Assembly: GCA_018711955.1 (NCBI GenBank)
Contig: DVHQ01000157.1
Span: 1 to 7,438, forward strand
Direction of reading: 5' to 3'
DNA from: Limiplasma merdipullorum
GTDB taxonomy: Bacteria; Bacillota; Clostridia; Christensenellales; Aristaeellaceae
Length of the DNA: 7,438 bases
Of this stretch, positions 1-5,320 are shown in pieces. The notes under the pieces were generated by a model that was not told the DNA's origin, made no database searches, and was given only the letters and a program-made list of their open reading frames with translations. A program made the translations under genes and the position numbers. The number at the start of each line of letters is the position of its first letter. Position 1 is the stretch's first letter.

Positions 1-1266
1 CCCGATGGCAGCGCCTATCACCAGTACCAGCCGCTCACCCGGCGCGGCAACTTTGACGTGGGCGGCGGATTCAACGACGATCCCCTGTGGCTGATCTTCG
101 GGGCCGCCGCCTATGTCCGGGAAACCGGCGACGCCTCCATCCTGCATCAGGCCGTTCCCTTTGACAACGACGAGCGTCTCAGCCAGCCGCTCATGGAACA
201 CCTTCGCCGGTCGTTCCACTTCACGCTGGACCATCTGGGGCCGCACGGCCTGCCGCTGATTGGCCGCGCGGACTGGAACGACTGTCTCAACCTCAACTGC
301 TTCTCCACCACCCCGGGCGAAAGCTTCCAGACCACGGCCAACATCGAGTCCGGCGTGGCGGAATCGCTCTTCATCGCGGGTATGTTCATCGGCGTGTGCG
401 CGGATTATCAGGCGCTCTGCCGCCTCTATGGCTGGGAGGACGAGGCGTGTCAGGCCGCCGCCCAGGGCGAAAAGATGCGCCAGTCGGTGCTGGCGCACGG
501 CTGGGACGGCGAGTGGTTCCTGCGCGCCTATGATGCGCACGGCCGCAAGGTGGGAAGCCGGGAATGCGAGGAGGGCCAGATCTATATCGAGCCGCAGGGC
601 TTTCTGGTCATGGCGGGCGTGGGCATCAAGGAGGGCTATGCCCAGCGCGCGCTGGATTCCGTGCGCGACCGTCTGCTCACGCCGCATGGCGTGGCCCTGC
701 TCGCCCCGCCCTATACCCGGTATCATCCCGAGCTCGGCGAAATCAGCTCCTATCCTCCGGGATACAAGGAAAACGGCGGCATCTTCTGTCACAACAACCC
801 ATGGATCGTTCTGGCCGAGGTCATGCTGGGACACGGCGGACGGGCCTTCGATATTTACTGCCGCACCTGTCCGGCCTATCTCAGCGACCCCGCTTTGCAC
901 CGTACCGAGCCCTATGTCTATAGCCAGATGGTCGCAGGCCCCGCCGCCCCGCGCTTCGGCCAAGCCAAAAACAGCTGGCTGACGGGCACGGCGGCATGGA
1001 CGTTCTATGCCATATCGCAGGGAATTCTGGGGATCAGGCCGGACTATGACGGCCTGCGCATCGATCCCTGCCTGCCCGCGCAGCTGAGCGAGGTAACGGT
1101 GACCCGCCGCTTCCGGGGCAGCCTCTACCGCATCCACATTCGCAACCTCGCGGGCGATGAGAAGGGCCGCCTGACCCTGACCGTGGACGGAAAGCCCGTC
1201 GAAGGCAGCCTCATCCCCGCGGACGCCGCGCCCGCGGAGCATGAGGTGGAGGCCGTGCTCGCCTGA
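1..1266 (+). CDS. cbp: Cellobiose phosphorylase (GH94), C-terminal part; 5' end outside window
   Basis: The frame is open from base 1 to a TGA at 1264-1266, giving 421 residues. GH94 cellobiose phosphorylases are about 800 residues, so roughly half is present. The enzyme splits cellobiose with phosphate into glucose 1-phosphate and glucose in the cytoplasm, saving ATP. Visible family blocks, counted from window base 1, are: GGGFNDDPLW near residues 21-30, with the Asp that acts as general acid in the family; GRADWNDCLNLNCFS near 88-102; ESFQT near 110-114; YKENGGIFCHNNPW near 255-268, with a phosphate-contacting His; and AKNSWLTGTAAW near 322-333, whose Thr-Gly contact phosphate in characterised members. 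A DPCLP block near 358 leads into the C-terminal beta domain. The DWNDCLNLNCFS wording favours cellobiose over chitobiose or laminaribiose phosphorylase. A GTG at 58 is internal, because conserved sequence (AYHQYQPLTRRGN) runs upstream of it. The family call is very sure, the exact substrate slightly less so. Confidence 0.95.
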   Translation, partial: PDGSAYHQYQPLTRRGNFDVGGGFNDDPLWLIFGAAAYVRETGDASILHQAVPFDNDERLSQPLMEHLRRSFHFTLDHLGPHGLPLIGRADWNDCLNLNCFSTTPGESFQTTANIESGVAESLFIAGMFIGVCADYQALCRLYGWEDEACQAAAQGEKMRQSVLAHGWDGEWFLRAYDAHGRKVGSRECEEGQIYIEPQGFLVMAGVGIKEGYAQRALDSVRDRLLTPHGVALLAPPYTRYHPELGEISSYPPGYKENGGIFCHNNPWIVLAEVMLGHGGRAFDIYCRTCPAYLSDPALHRTEPYVYSQMVAGPAAPRFGQAKNSWLTGTAAWTFYAISQGILGIRPDYDGLRIDPCLPAQLSEVTVTRRFRGSLYRIHIRNLAGDEKGRLTLTVDGKPVEGSLIPADAAPAEHEVEAVLA

Positions 1267-1311
1267 CCCCATGCACCGGATGCGCGCAGCCCCACATTCG
1301 CGTGTGCCCGG

Positions 1312-1466
1312 CGCAGCAGCCCGTGGGGCCGGCGTTTCCCTTCGCCCCCTTCAGGGCCCCCGGCCATGCAAGCGCGCCCCCTGCTGCGCAGGGCTTCCAA
1401 ACCTGCCGCGCATGGCAGCGAGGCAGGCCGCCCGCCGGAAGCGGGCAGCCCGTCCCGCGCGGGATG
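1312..1466 (+). repeat. Intergenic repeat copy A (inverted relative to copy B at 7185-7322)
   Basis: By eye, this stretch aligns with the reverse complement of 7185-7322. Shared blocks in order are GCGCAGCAG, CGTTTCCCTTCG versus CGCTTCCCTTCG, GGCTTCC(A/G)AACC, GCGCATG, GCCGCCCGC, GCGGGCAGCC, (C/T)GTCCCG and GGGATG. The hairpin GCCCGC-N5-GCGGGC occurs in both copies with a different loop, and TCCCG...CGGGA is also kept. Copy A begins about 45 bases after the phosphorylase stop and runs in the same direction as that gene. It looks like a dispersed structured intergenic element; whether it is mobile is unknown. Confidence 0.6.
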
Positions 1467-1491
1467 GGGCTGTCGCACAAATCCCCTCGAC

Positions 1492-1571
1492 AAACCACAG
1501 GAAACCGGCCCTCGAATGAAGCCCGAACCGCTTCTTTCAAGGGCCGATACGCCTTGTGGTTTCCTTTTTTT
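1492..1571 (+). terminator. Candidate terminator of the phosphorylase gene (imperfect stem plus T7)
   Basis: AAACCACA (1492-1499) pairs with TGTGGTTT (1555-1562), and GGCCC (1507-1511) pairs with GGGCC (1541-1545), forming a long imperfect stem. Seven Ts follow at 1565-1571. It lies over 220 bases past the phosphorylase stop, so it would act only if transcription reads through the repeat. The stem is interrupted, so confidence is limited. Confidence 0.35.
1507..1529. repeat. Short repeat module shared with 7127-7149
   Basis: GGCCCTCGAATGAAGCCCGAACC here matches GGCCGCGAATGAAATCCGAATC at 7127-7149 in direct orientation. On the minus strand it follows the 1694-1668 hairpin, much as the right-hand module follows repeat copy B. 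It therefore probably belongs to a second, minus-oriented copy of the element trailing the adhesin gene. Confidence 0.45.
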
Positions 1572-1622
1572 GTGCGGGCGGCCACCGCCTTTTCGTTTGC
1601 CGGCGCCCCCCGGGGACGCCAT

Positions 1623-1639
1623 GCGGCTCCGAGAGCCGC
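1623..1639. other. Perfect 7-bp hairpin with 3-base loop
   Basis: GCGGCTC (1623-1629) and GAGCCGC (1633-1639) are exact reverse complements around CGA. No T tract follows on either strand. It is one of several stems stacked downstream of the adhesin gene and may contribute to mRNA 3'-end stability. Confidence 0.5.
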
Positions 1640-1667
1640 GGCCCTCCCCCAAAAAGGGGAAACGGTC

Positions 1668-1694
1668 GGAGCCGGGACAGGCTGTCCCGGCTCC
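1668..1694 (-). terminator. Strong 12-bp hairpin just after the adhesin stop
   Basis: On the minus strand GGAGCCGGGACA, loop GCC, then TGTCCCGGCTCC form a perfect 12-bp stem starting 10 bases after the adhesin stop codon. The nearest T run (T5, 1651-1655) lies 12 bases further on, inside a second small stem CCCC-T5-GGGG (1647-1659). This is not a textbook intrinsic terminator, but position and stability suggest the 3' end of the adhesin mRNA. Its AGCCTGTCCCG sequence resembles the core of the intergenic repeats. Confidence 0.5.
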
Positions 1695-1704
1695 CCGCTC
1701 GCTG

Positions 1705-4260
1705 TCAATTCCCCGGTTTTTCCTCTCCCCTTCTGCGCCGCCTGAGAGCAAGCCATGCGGCGCTCATGCCGGCCACGGAGGCCAGCAGCCCCGTGCCGGC
1801 CAGCGCCGCAGGGCTTGTCACGCCGGTCACGGGCGGTCCCTTTGTGCTTTCCACCGTGTTGATAACGGTAAAACCGGATGTCTCATCCCCCTCGATGCTC
1901 AGGCGGATCAGCGCGCCGCCCGCCACAAAGCGGTCCCCGTCCCCATAGGAAACGCCTTCCACGACCTCCCGCACCGTATAGGTGCAGGCCCGTCCGGCCG
2001 CGTCATGGCGCTGGAGGTTCTCAAAGACGCCCTCCCACCCATTGTGCTCCCCGAGGAGCAGGACGCAGCCCTCCATTTTTTCATCACCCTCCGTTCCGCG
2101 GTAGAGCTGCACCGTCACACCGGCGCCCGTGCCGCCGCGCCATACCTTGCGCACTGGTATGCTCAGCAGCTCCCCGTCGCGGCGCACCACGTTGCGCACG
2201 ACATATCCCCCGCTTTCGGCCGGGGCGATGGAAACGGCGGTTGTTCCGCCGCCGGGCGAGGCAAACACGTCGCCGTCCGTGTAGCTCTCCCCTCCGACAA
2301 CCTCGCGGACGGTATAGACATAGCTTCTGCCCGCCCCGTCATACTTGGGCAGATCACGAAACTCCACCTGATAGGGCCCGCCGTAATCGCAGACGGGTTT
2401 TTCCACCCGAACCGCGCCGGATGCGTCCTTCCCCTGCACATGGCGGTACAGCTCAAAGGCCACGGGATACCCGCTCATGCCCGGACCGAGGTCCCACGTC
2501 TTGTACACGGGCACGGCGACCAGTCCCGCCTTCCACAGGGTATTGGTGACGACATAGCCCTCCTGCTGGCTGCCCGCCACCGAGACGGCGGTATGCGTCT
2601 CACCGTAGGCAAATACGTCGCCGTCGCCGTGCGGACGGCCGTTGATGATTTCCCGGATCGTGTATTCATAGGGCTGGCCATTGGCGTTTTCCGCCGGCAG
2701 GTCCTCAAAGCTGCCGGACCATGCACCCTCCCCCAGCGTCAGCGTGCGTTCCTCCATGCCCACGCCGTTCTGATAGAGCCGGATCGTCACAGGATAGGGG
2801 GCGAGCCCGGCGGCGCGCAGGTCCCACCGCTTTTCGACGGAAACGCTGAGCCTTTTCGCGCCGGGCGTGCCGCCCTGACGGCGATTGGTAATCAGAAAGC
2901 CGTCCGCGGGCGTGCCCCGGATGGATACGCTGTAGGTCTCCCCGCCGTGGACCAGCGCGTCGCCGTCGCCATGCATGACGCTCCCGACGCGTTCCTTCAC
3001 CTGATAGACGTATTCGTTGCCATCGGCGTCGCTCTTTTCGACCTCCTCAAACGTGCCCCGCCACCGGTTGCTCTCATTGAGCCTGAGGGAAGCGCATTCC
3101 GTCTGGCGGCCCTGCACGTCGATGCGGATCAGGACCGCCTCCACCTCGAACGTCTCGTCCGACTGCCAGTCCTTCCCCACGGGTATCTCCAGGGTGTTTC
3201 CGCCCGGATCGACGCTGAACATCATAAGGTCCGTGCGGTGCGATTCCGCCTGAACGTCAATGTTTCTGGCGATGACCGTTCCGTTCAGGTTGGCCCCCAG
3301 CGTCACATCCGCCTCCGGCGCCAGAATATGCGCCGCCACGGCGCGCTCGTTGCGAACCTTCCCCCGGTAGAGGCCATCCGCGGCGGAGGAATCGTACAGG
3401 TTCCACAGCACGTTGCCCGTCTGCCACTCCGTCACCTCACCGTTCGGCGCCCTGCTTCCGTCCGCGTAGAGCAGATCCGTGCCGGGCAGGAGGAACTCTT
3501 CAACGCCCGCGAGATCCACATTCAGGATCAACAGTCCCGGCCGTTGGCTGTCAAAGTCCTTGCACTCAATGCTGGTGCCCTCCTTAAAGGCGTGCGCATC
3601 CGTAATGTTGCACACGTTCACGCCCGCAGGATCGGAAAGGATCACTTTCTGGATAAAGGTCCGCTCTCCGTCCGTCTGCTCGATGACCTTGCCCAGCCGG
3701 TTTTCGTAGGTGCTGAGCGTCTGGTTGATGCGCACGGTCTGATCGTGGACGGCCTGCAAATCGATATACTTCAGGGTGTCGGAATCCTGCATCAGGCTGT
3801 CGGGATGGATGCTTCGCATGGGCGCGTCCACCTTGCGGCCGTCAAGGGTCCAGGCGTTTCCATTATCCGTCGTACCTACCTGCACCCCCGTCCCCACCAC
3901 CAGCAGGGAATCCGTTGATGAATACGTGGAGGAAAAGCCGCCGCCGCTGAGAAATTCGATTTTGCGGATGTAGCTGACCTCCTCCACGCCGTTGGTGCCA
4001 AAGTTGCTCTGATAACGCAGCGTGTCGGTTAAAATGTTGCCATTGGTGTGGGCAGACGTCGTCACAGAGGAGAAGCCCACCAGATGAAAGTTCCCGGCGA
4101 TGCCCAGCGGGTTGGTTGTATGGAACGGAGAGCTTCGGAAATCCTGGGAAACCGTCCGGCATGCGGGGGTGGCTTCGCCGGCCAGCGCAATGCTTGCAAG
4201 GCAAAGGCACATTCCCAAGACAACGACCGGCAGCAGGATTTGACTAAATCGTTTTCGCAT
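1705..4260 (-). CDS. Sortase-anchored surface adhesin: choice-of-anchor-A-like domain plus four Cna-B domains
   Basis: This is an 851-residue secreted wall protein, numbered from the ATG at 4260. A signal peptide covers residues 1-27 (cleavage after ALA). Residues about 40-345 form a choice-of-anchor-A-like adhesin domain, with GIAGNFHLVGFSS near its start and AHILAPEADVTLGANLNGTVIA near its end. Four tandem Cna-B domains of about 105 residues follow (about 358-460, 471-574, 581-691, 698-802). Each keeps the Lys/Glu/Asn set for an internal isopeptide bond: K363/E423/N459, K477/E537/N573, K587/E653/N690 and K705/E765/N801. The C-terminus has PPVTG (809-813), a hydrophobic segment and RRRRR, a sortase signal of the PPxTG type. 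A TTG at 4290 would add ten residues, but it lies in a hairpin loop 18 bases from the Shine-Dalgarno, so I prefer the ATG. The gene stands alone, divergent from the SCP2 gene. Likely role is adhesion to host or matrix; the ligand is unknown. Confidence 0.92.
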   Translation of the reverse strand: MRKRFSQILLPVVVLGMCLCLASIALAGEATPACRTVSQDFRSSPFHTTNPLGIAGNFHLVGFSSVTTSAHTNGNILTDTLRYQSNFGTNGVEEVSYIRKIEFLSGGGFSSTYSSTDSLLVVGTGVQVGTTDNGNAWTLDGRKVDAPMRSIHPDSLMQDSDTLKYIDLQAVHDQTVRINQTLSTYENRLGKVIEQTDGERTFIQKVILSDPAGVNVCNITDAHAFKEGTSIECKDFDSQRPGLLILNVDLAGVEEFLLPGTDLLYADGSRAPNGEVTEWQTGNVLWNLYDSSAADGLYRGKVRNERAVAAHILAPEADVTLGANLNGTVIARNIDVQAESHRTDLMMFSVDPGGNTLEIPVGKDWQSDETFEVEAVLIRIDVQGRQTECASLRLNESNRWRGTFEEVEKSDADGNEYVYQVKERVGSVMHGDGDALVHGGETYSVSIRGTPADGFLITNRRQGGTPGAKRLSVSVEKRWDLRAAGLAPYPVTIRLYQNGVGMEERTLTLGEGAWSGSFEDLPAENANGQPYEYTIREIINGRPHGDGDVFAYGETHTAVSVAGSQQEGYVVTNTLWKAGLVAVPVYKTWDLGPGMSGYPVAFELYRHVQGKDASGAVRVEKPVCDYGGPYQVEFRDLPKYDGAGRSYVYTVREVVGGESYTDGDVFASPGGGTTAVSIAPAESGGYVVRNVVRRDGELLSIPVRKVWRGGTGAGVTVQLYRGTEGDEKMEGCVLLLGEHNGWEGVFENLQRHDAAGRACTYTVREVVEGVSYGDGDRFVAGGALIRLSIEGDETSGFTVINTVESTKGPPVTGVTSPAALAGTGLLASVAGMSAAWLALRRRRRGEEKPGN
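1822..1836 (-). other. Sortase sorting motif PPVTG in the adhesin gene
   Basis: These codons read PPVTG, followed by a hydrophobic stretch and five arginines before the stop. Proline replaces the Leu of canonical LPxTG. Clostridioides difficile sortase B is known to process (S/P)PxTG, so a class B-like sortase is the expected partner; none is in the window. Confidence 0.8.
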
Positions 4261-4271
4261 CGCCTTTTTTA

Positions 4272-4305
4272 ATATCGACTGTCGTATCAAACAGACAGTC
4301 GATAT
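4272..4305 (-). promoter_or_regulatory. Perfect 12-bp stem-loop in the adhesin leader, between Shine-Dalgarno and ATG
   Basis: On the minus strand ATATCGACTGTC (4305-4294) and GACAGTCGATAT (4283-4272) are exact reverse complements around the 10-base loop TGTTTGATAC. The strong Shine-Dalgarno lies 3 bases before the stem. The ATG lies 11 bases after it, behind an A-rich AAAAAAGGCG. Folding would bring the Shine-Dalgarno to about 14 bases from the ATG instead of 48. The same palindrome could also be a dimeric repressor operator downstream of the transcription start. Confidence 0.7.
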
Positions 4306-4308
4306 ATT

Positions 4309-4314
4309 CTCCTT
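4309..4314 (-). promoter_or_regulatory. Shine-Dalgarno AAGGAG of the adhesin gene, unusually far from any start
   Basis: AAGGAG within AAGAAGAAGGAGAA is the best ribosome binding site upstream of the adhesin. It is 18 bases from the TTG at 4290 and 48 from the ATG at 4260, with the stem-loop between. A weaker AAGG (4263-4266) sits only 2 bases before the ATG. Confidence 0.6.
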
Positions 4315-4324
4315 CTTCTTGTAA

Positions 4325-4354
4325 TTGATACCATTATACTATGCTCTTTGTAAA
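4325..4354 (+). promoter_or_regulatory. Weak candidate promoter for the SCP2-like gene
   Basis: TTGATA (4325-4330) and TGTAAA (4349-4354) are spaced by 18 bases on the + strand and overlap the divergent adhesin promoter. The -10 is a poor match, and the leader to the GTG at 4679 would be over 300 bases, so this is tentative. No better + strand promoter was seen. Confidence 0.2.
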
Positions 4355-4361
4355 ACTGCAA
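4333..4361 (-). promoter_or_regulatory. Sigma-A-type promoter of the adhesin gene
   Basis: Minus-strand -35 TTGCAG (4361-4356) and a perfect -10 TATAAT (4338-4333) are separated by exactly 17 bases. Predicted transcription start is near 4326, giving a leader of about 65 bases to the ATG. The surrounding stretch is AT-rich, in contrast to the GC-rich neighbourhood. Confidence 0.75.
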
Positions 4362-4370
4362 GTATTTGCA
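4357..4370. promoter_or_regulatory. Palindrome TGCAA-N4-TTGCA overlapping the -35 of the adhesin promoter
   Basis: The 14-base sequence TGCAAGTATTTGCA has perfect 5-bp arms and covers five of the six bases of the minus-strand -35 element. A protein bound here would block RNA polymerase, so it is a candidate operator. No regulator gene is in the window. Confidence 0.35.
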
Positions 4371-4380
4371 TCGTGTAATT

Positions 4381-4678
4381 TGGCCAAAACGGGAATTCTT
4401 TTTCCTTAGACCGCAACGCGCCACGGGAGCCGGCATCCGCTCCGCTGCCTTCCCCATGCCGTTTGCGCCGGCTTCATCCCGACCGGGAACATGCCTGCAT
4501 ACAACCCCGGAAACCGGTAAAGCCTTGTCGGGGAAGGGGCGCCCGCTCCGCTTTCTTCTGCGGCGGGCAAGGCGGCGTGGCTGCCTCCCCGGCCGATCGC
4601 AAACAACCGAAATGTTTCGGAGGGACGGCGTGCCCCTTGGGCGCATCCGGCCTCCAAAGGCGAAGGGAGGCGCCGCCG
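4381..4678. other. Gene-free divergent region upstream of the SCP2-like gene
   Basis: About 300 bases with no convincing gene. An open + frame from 4463 joins the SCP2 gene, but its translation is Arg/Pro-rich with no homology, and a good ribosome binding site lies further down at 4663. A small palindrome CCGAAA-TG-TTTCGG is at 4607-4620. I checked by eye for riboswitch signatures (TPP, cobalamin, c-di-GMP, T-box) and recognised none. Confidence 0.5.
4663..4670 (+). promoter_or_regulatory. Ribosome binding site that fixes the SCP2-like start
   Basis: AAGGGAGG lies 8 bases before the GTG at 4679. This ideal spacing decides for the GTG against upstream in-frame codons such as 4463. Confidence 0.75.
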
Positions 4679-5050
4679 GTGAGCAAGGCGGATTTACAGC
4701 TGGATCTCCGCGCTCTGTACCGGGAGGCCGGCGACGGCCAAACCCTGCCCGTCCTGATGGACGGCGTATGCGCCGCGCTGGCTCGTCATCCGGACGCGCT
4801 GGCGGGCATCACCGGCCGCTATGCCGTCCTTGCGGCGGACACCGGCTTTGCGTGCGCCTTTGCCCTGAGCAGCGGCGTATTTTCTCCCCTTGCACCCGAT
4901 GCGCCGGTGGACGTATCCATCGTCGGAGGCGAAGCGGACCTGCTGGCCGTCTTTCGCCATGAGCTTGCGCCCCTGAAGGCGCTCCTTGGCGGCAAGGTGC
5001 GGGTGCGGGGCGACAGGGCCGCGCTGATGCGCTTTGCTCCGTTTCTGTAG
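4679..5050 (+). CDS. SCP2-like sterol/lipid-binding domain protein
   Basis: A 123-residue cytoplasmic protein from GTG (4679) to TAG (5048-5050), with AAGGGAGG 8 bases before the start. No signal peptide or membrane segment is visible. After an N-terminal helix (about residues 3-35) the rest resembles a single SCP2 fold. The ITGRYAVLAADTG strands, the SPLAPDAPVDVSIVGGEADLLAVFRHELAPLKALLGGKVRVRGD block (split in the middle for length: SPLAPDAPVDVSIVGG, then EADLLAVFRHELAPLKALLG, then GKVRVRGD) and the closing ALMRFAPFL match the usual pattern of 'D-V-x-I' strand, helix with L-x-P-x-x-A, and G-K-x-x-V-x-G-D-x-x-A. SCP2 domains bind hydrophobic ligands such as fatty acyl chains or sterols; in bacteria the ligand is mostly unknown. 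It stands alone with its own terminator, so context gives no pathway. Domain call fairly sure, function open. Confidence 0.8.
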   Translation: MSKADLQLDLRALYREAGDGQTLPVLMDGVCAALARHPDALAGITGRYAVLAADTGFACAFALSSGVFSPLAPDAPVDVSIVGGEADLLAVFRHELAPLKALLGGKVRVRGDRAALMRFAPFL

Positions 5051-5105
5051 GGCCCGGCGCCGGGGTCCTGCGCGCCTTCGCCCGTCTGCCCGGGTTCTTT
5101 TTTTT
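5050..5105 (+). terminator. Probable terminator of the SCP2-like gene
   Basis: Directly at the stop codon, GGGC and then GGCGC pair with GCGCC and then GCCC to form a GC-rich stem. CCCGGGTTC follows, then eight Ts (5098-5105). The stem pairing is imperfect, but GC-rich pairing plus T8 on the + strand fits an intrinsic terminator. Confidence 0.5.
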
Positions 5106-5169
5106 CGCTCCGCTTAACAGCGGGCGTTTTCTCCGGCAGCGCCTTTCTCCTCATAACAGCGCGCCCACG

Positions 5170-5222
5170 TCCCGCCGCCTGCTTTTTCTGCGGGGCCAGG
5201 CCTTGTGGCGACGGGATTTTTT
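5170..5222 (+). terminator. Second terminator-like stem with T6 before the reductase promoter
   Basis: TCCCG-C-CGCC (5170-5179) pairs with GGCG-A-CGGGA (5207-5216), with one C/A mismatch, and six Ts follow (5217-5222). The loop is long (27 bases) and may fold internally. It could insulate the next promoter from upstream transcription. Confidence 0.35.
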
Positions 5223-5247
5223 GATAGCGCTGCCATCTGTTGTGTTA

Positions 5248-5277
5248 TTGACAATCCAAAAGACCGCCTATTATATA
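5248..5277 (+). promoter_or_regulatory. Near-consensus sigma-A promoter of the reductase gene
   Basis: A perfect -35 TTGACA (5248-5253) is followed by 17-18 bases and TTATAT/TATATA (5271-5277) as -10. Predicted start is near 5284, leaving a leader of about 37 bases. With the AGGAGG site this predicts strong expression. Confidence 0.8.
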
Positions 5278-5307
5278 TAGTTCGCTTTTTGGCAAACATC
5301 ATGTAAC

Positions 5308-5313
5308 AGGAGG
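5308..5313 (+). promoter_or_regulatory. Strong ribosome binding site AGGAGG pointing to the GTG at 5321
   Basis: AGGAGG is 7 bases before GTG at 5321. It identifies that codon as the start even though it is out of frame with the main body of the reductase. Confidence 0.8.
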
Positions 5314-5320
5314 AATCAAC

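Larger units (their letters stand above)
1267..1704. other. Gene-free convergent spacer, GC-rich and hairpin-dense
   Basis: This 438-base gap lies between the 3' ends of the phosphorylase (+) and the adhesin (-). Open frames cross it in several phases, but they are Arg/Pro/Ala/Gly-rich, lack ribosome binding sites and look like high-GC noise. The spacer holds a structured intergenic repeat (about 1312-1466), an imperfect inverted repeat followed by T7 (1492-1571), and several tight hairpins (1623-1639, 1647-1659, 1668-1694). I see no RNA gene of a known family. Confidence 0.7.

Noticed and set aside
1302..1745. + strand open frame of 147 codons after the phosphorylase gene
   Set aside because: It crosses the intergenic repeat, several hairpins and the 3' end of the adhesin antisense. 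Composition is Arg/Pro/Ala-rich; no ribosome binding site.
1366..3918. Very long + strand open frame (850 codons) antisense to the adhesin gene
   Set aside because: The opposite strand encodes a coherent signal peptide, Cna-B domains and sortase tail. The + reading is a composition-driven shadow rich in His/Arg/Ala/Pro with no recognisable domain and no ribosome binding site.
4261..4290. TTG at 4290 as start of the adhesin gene
   Set aside because: It lies in the loop of a perfect hairpin and 18 bases from the Shine-Dalgarno. The ATG at 4260 gives a typical 27-residue signal peptide. It cannot be fully excluded.
4381..4660. Possible riboswitch upstream of the SCP2-like gene
   Set aside because: No conserved core of a known riboswitch class could be matched by eye; only small chance-level stems were found.
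4463..4678. N-terminal extension of the SCP2-like protein by 72 codons
   Set aside because: The extension has no homology and unusual composition, while AAGGGAGG with 8-base spacing marks the GTG at 4679 as the start.
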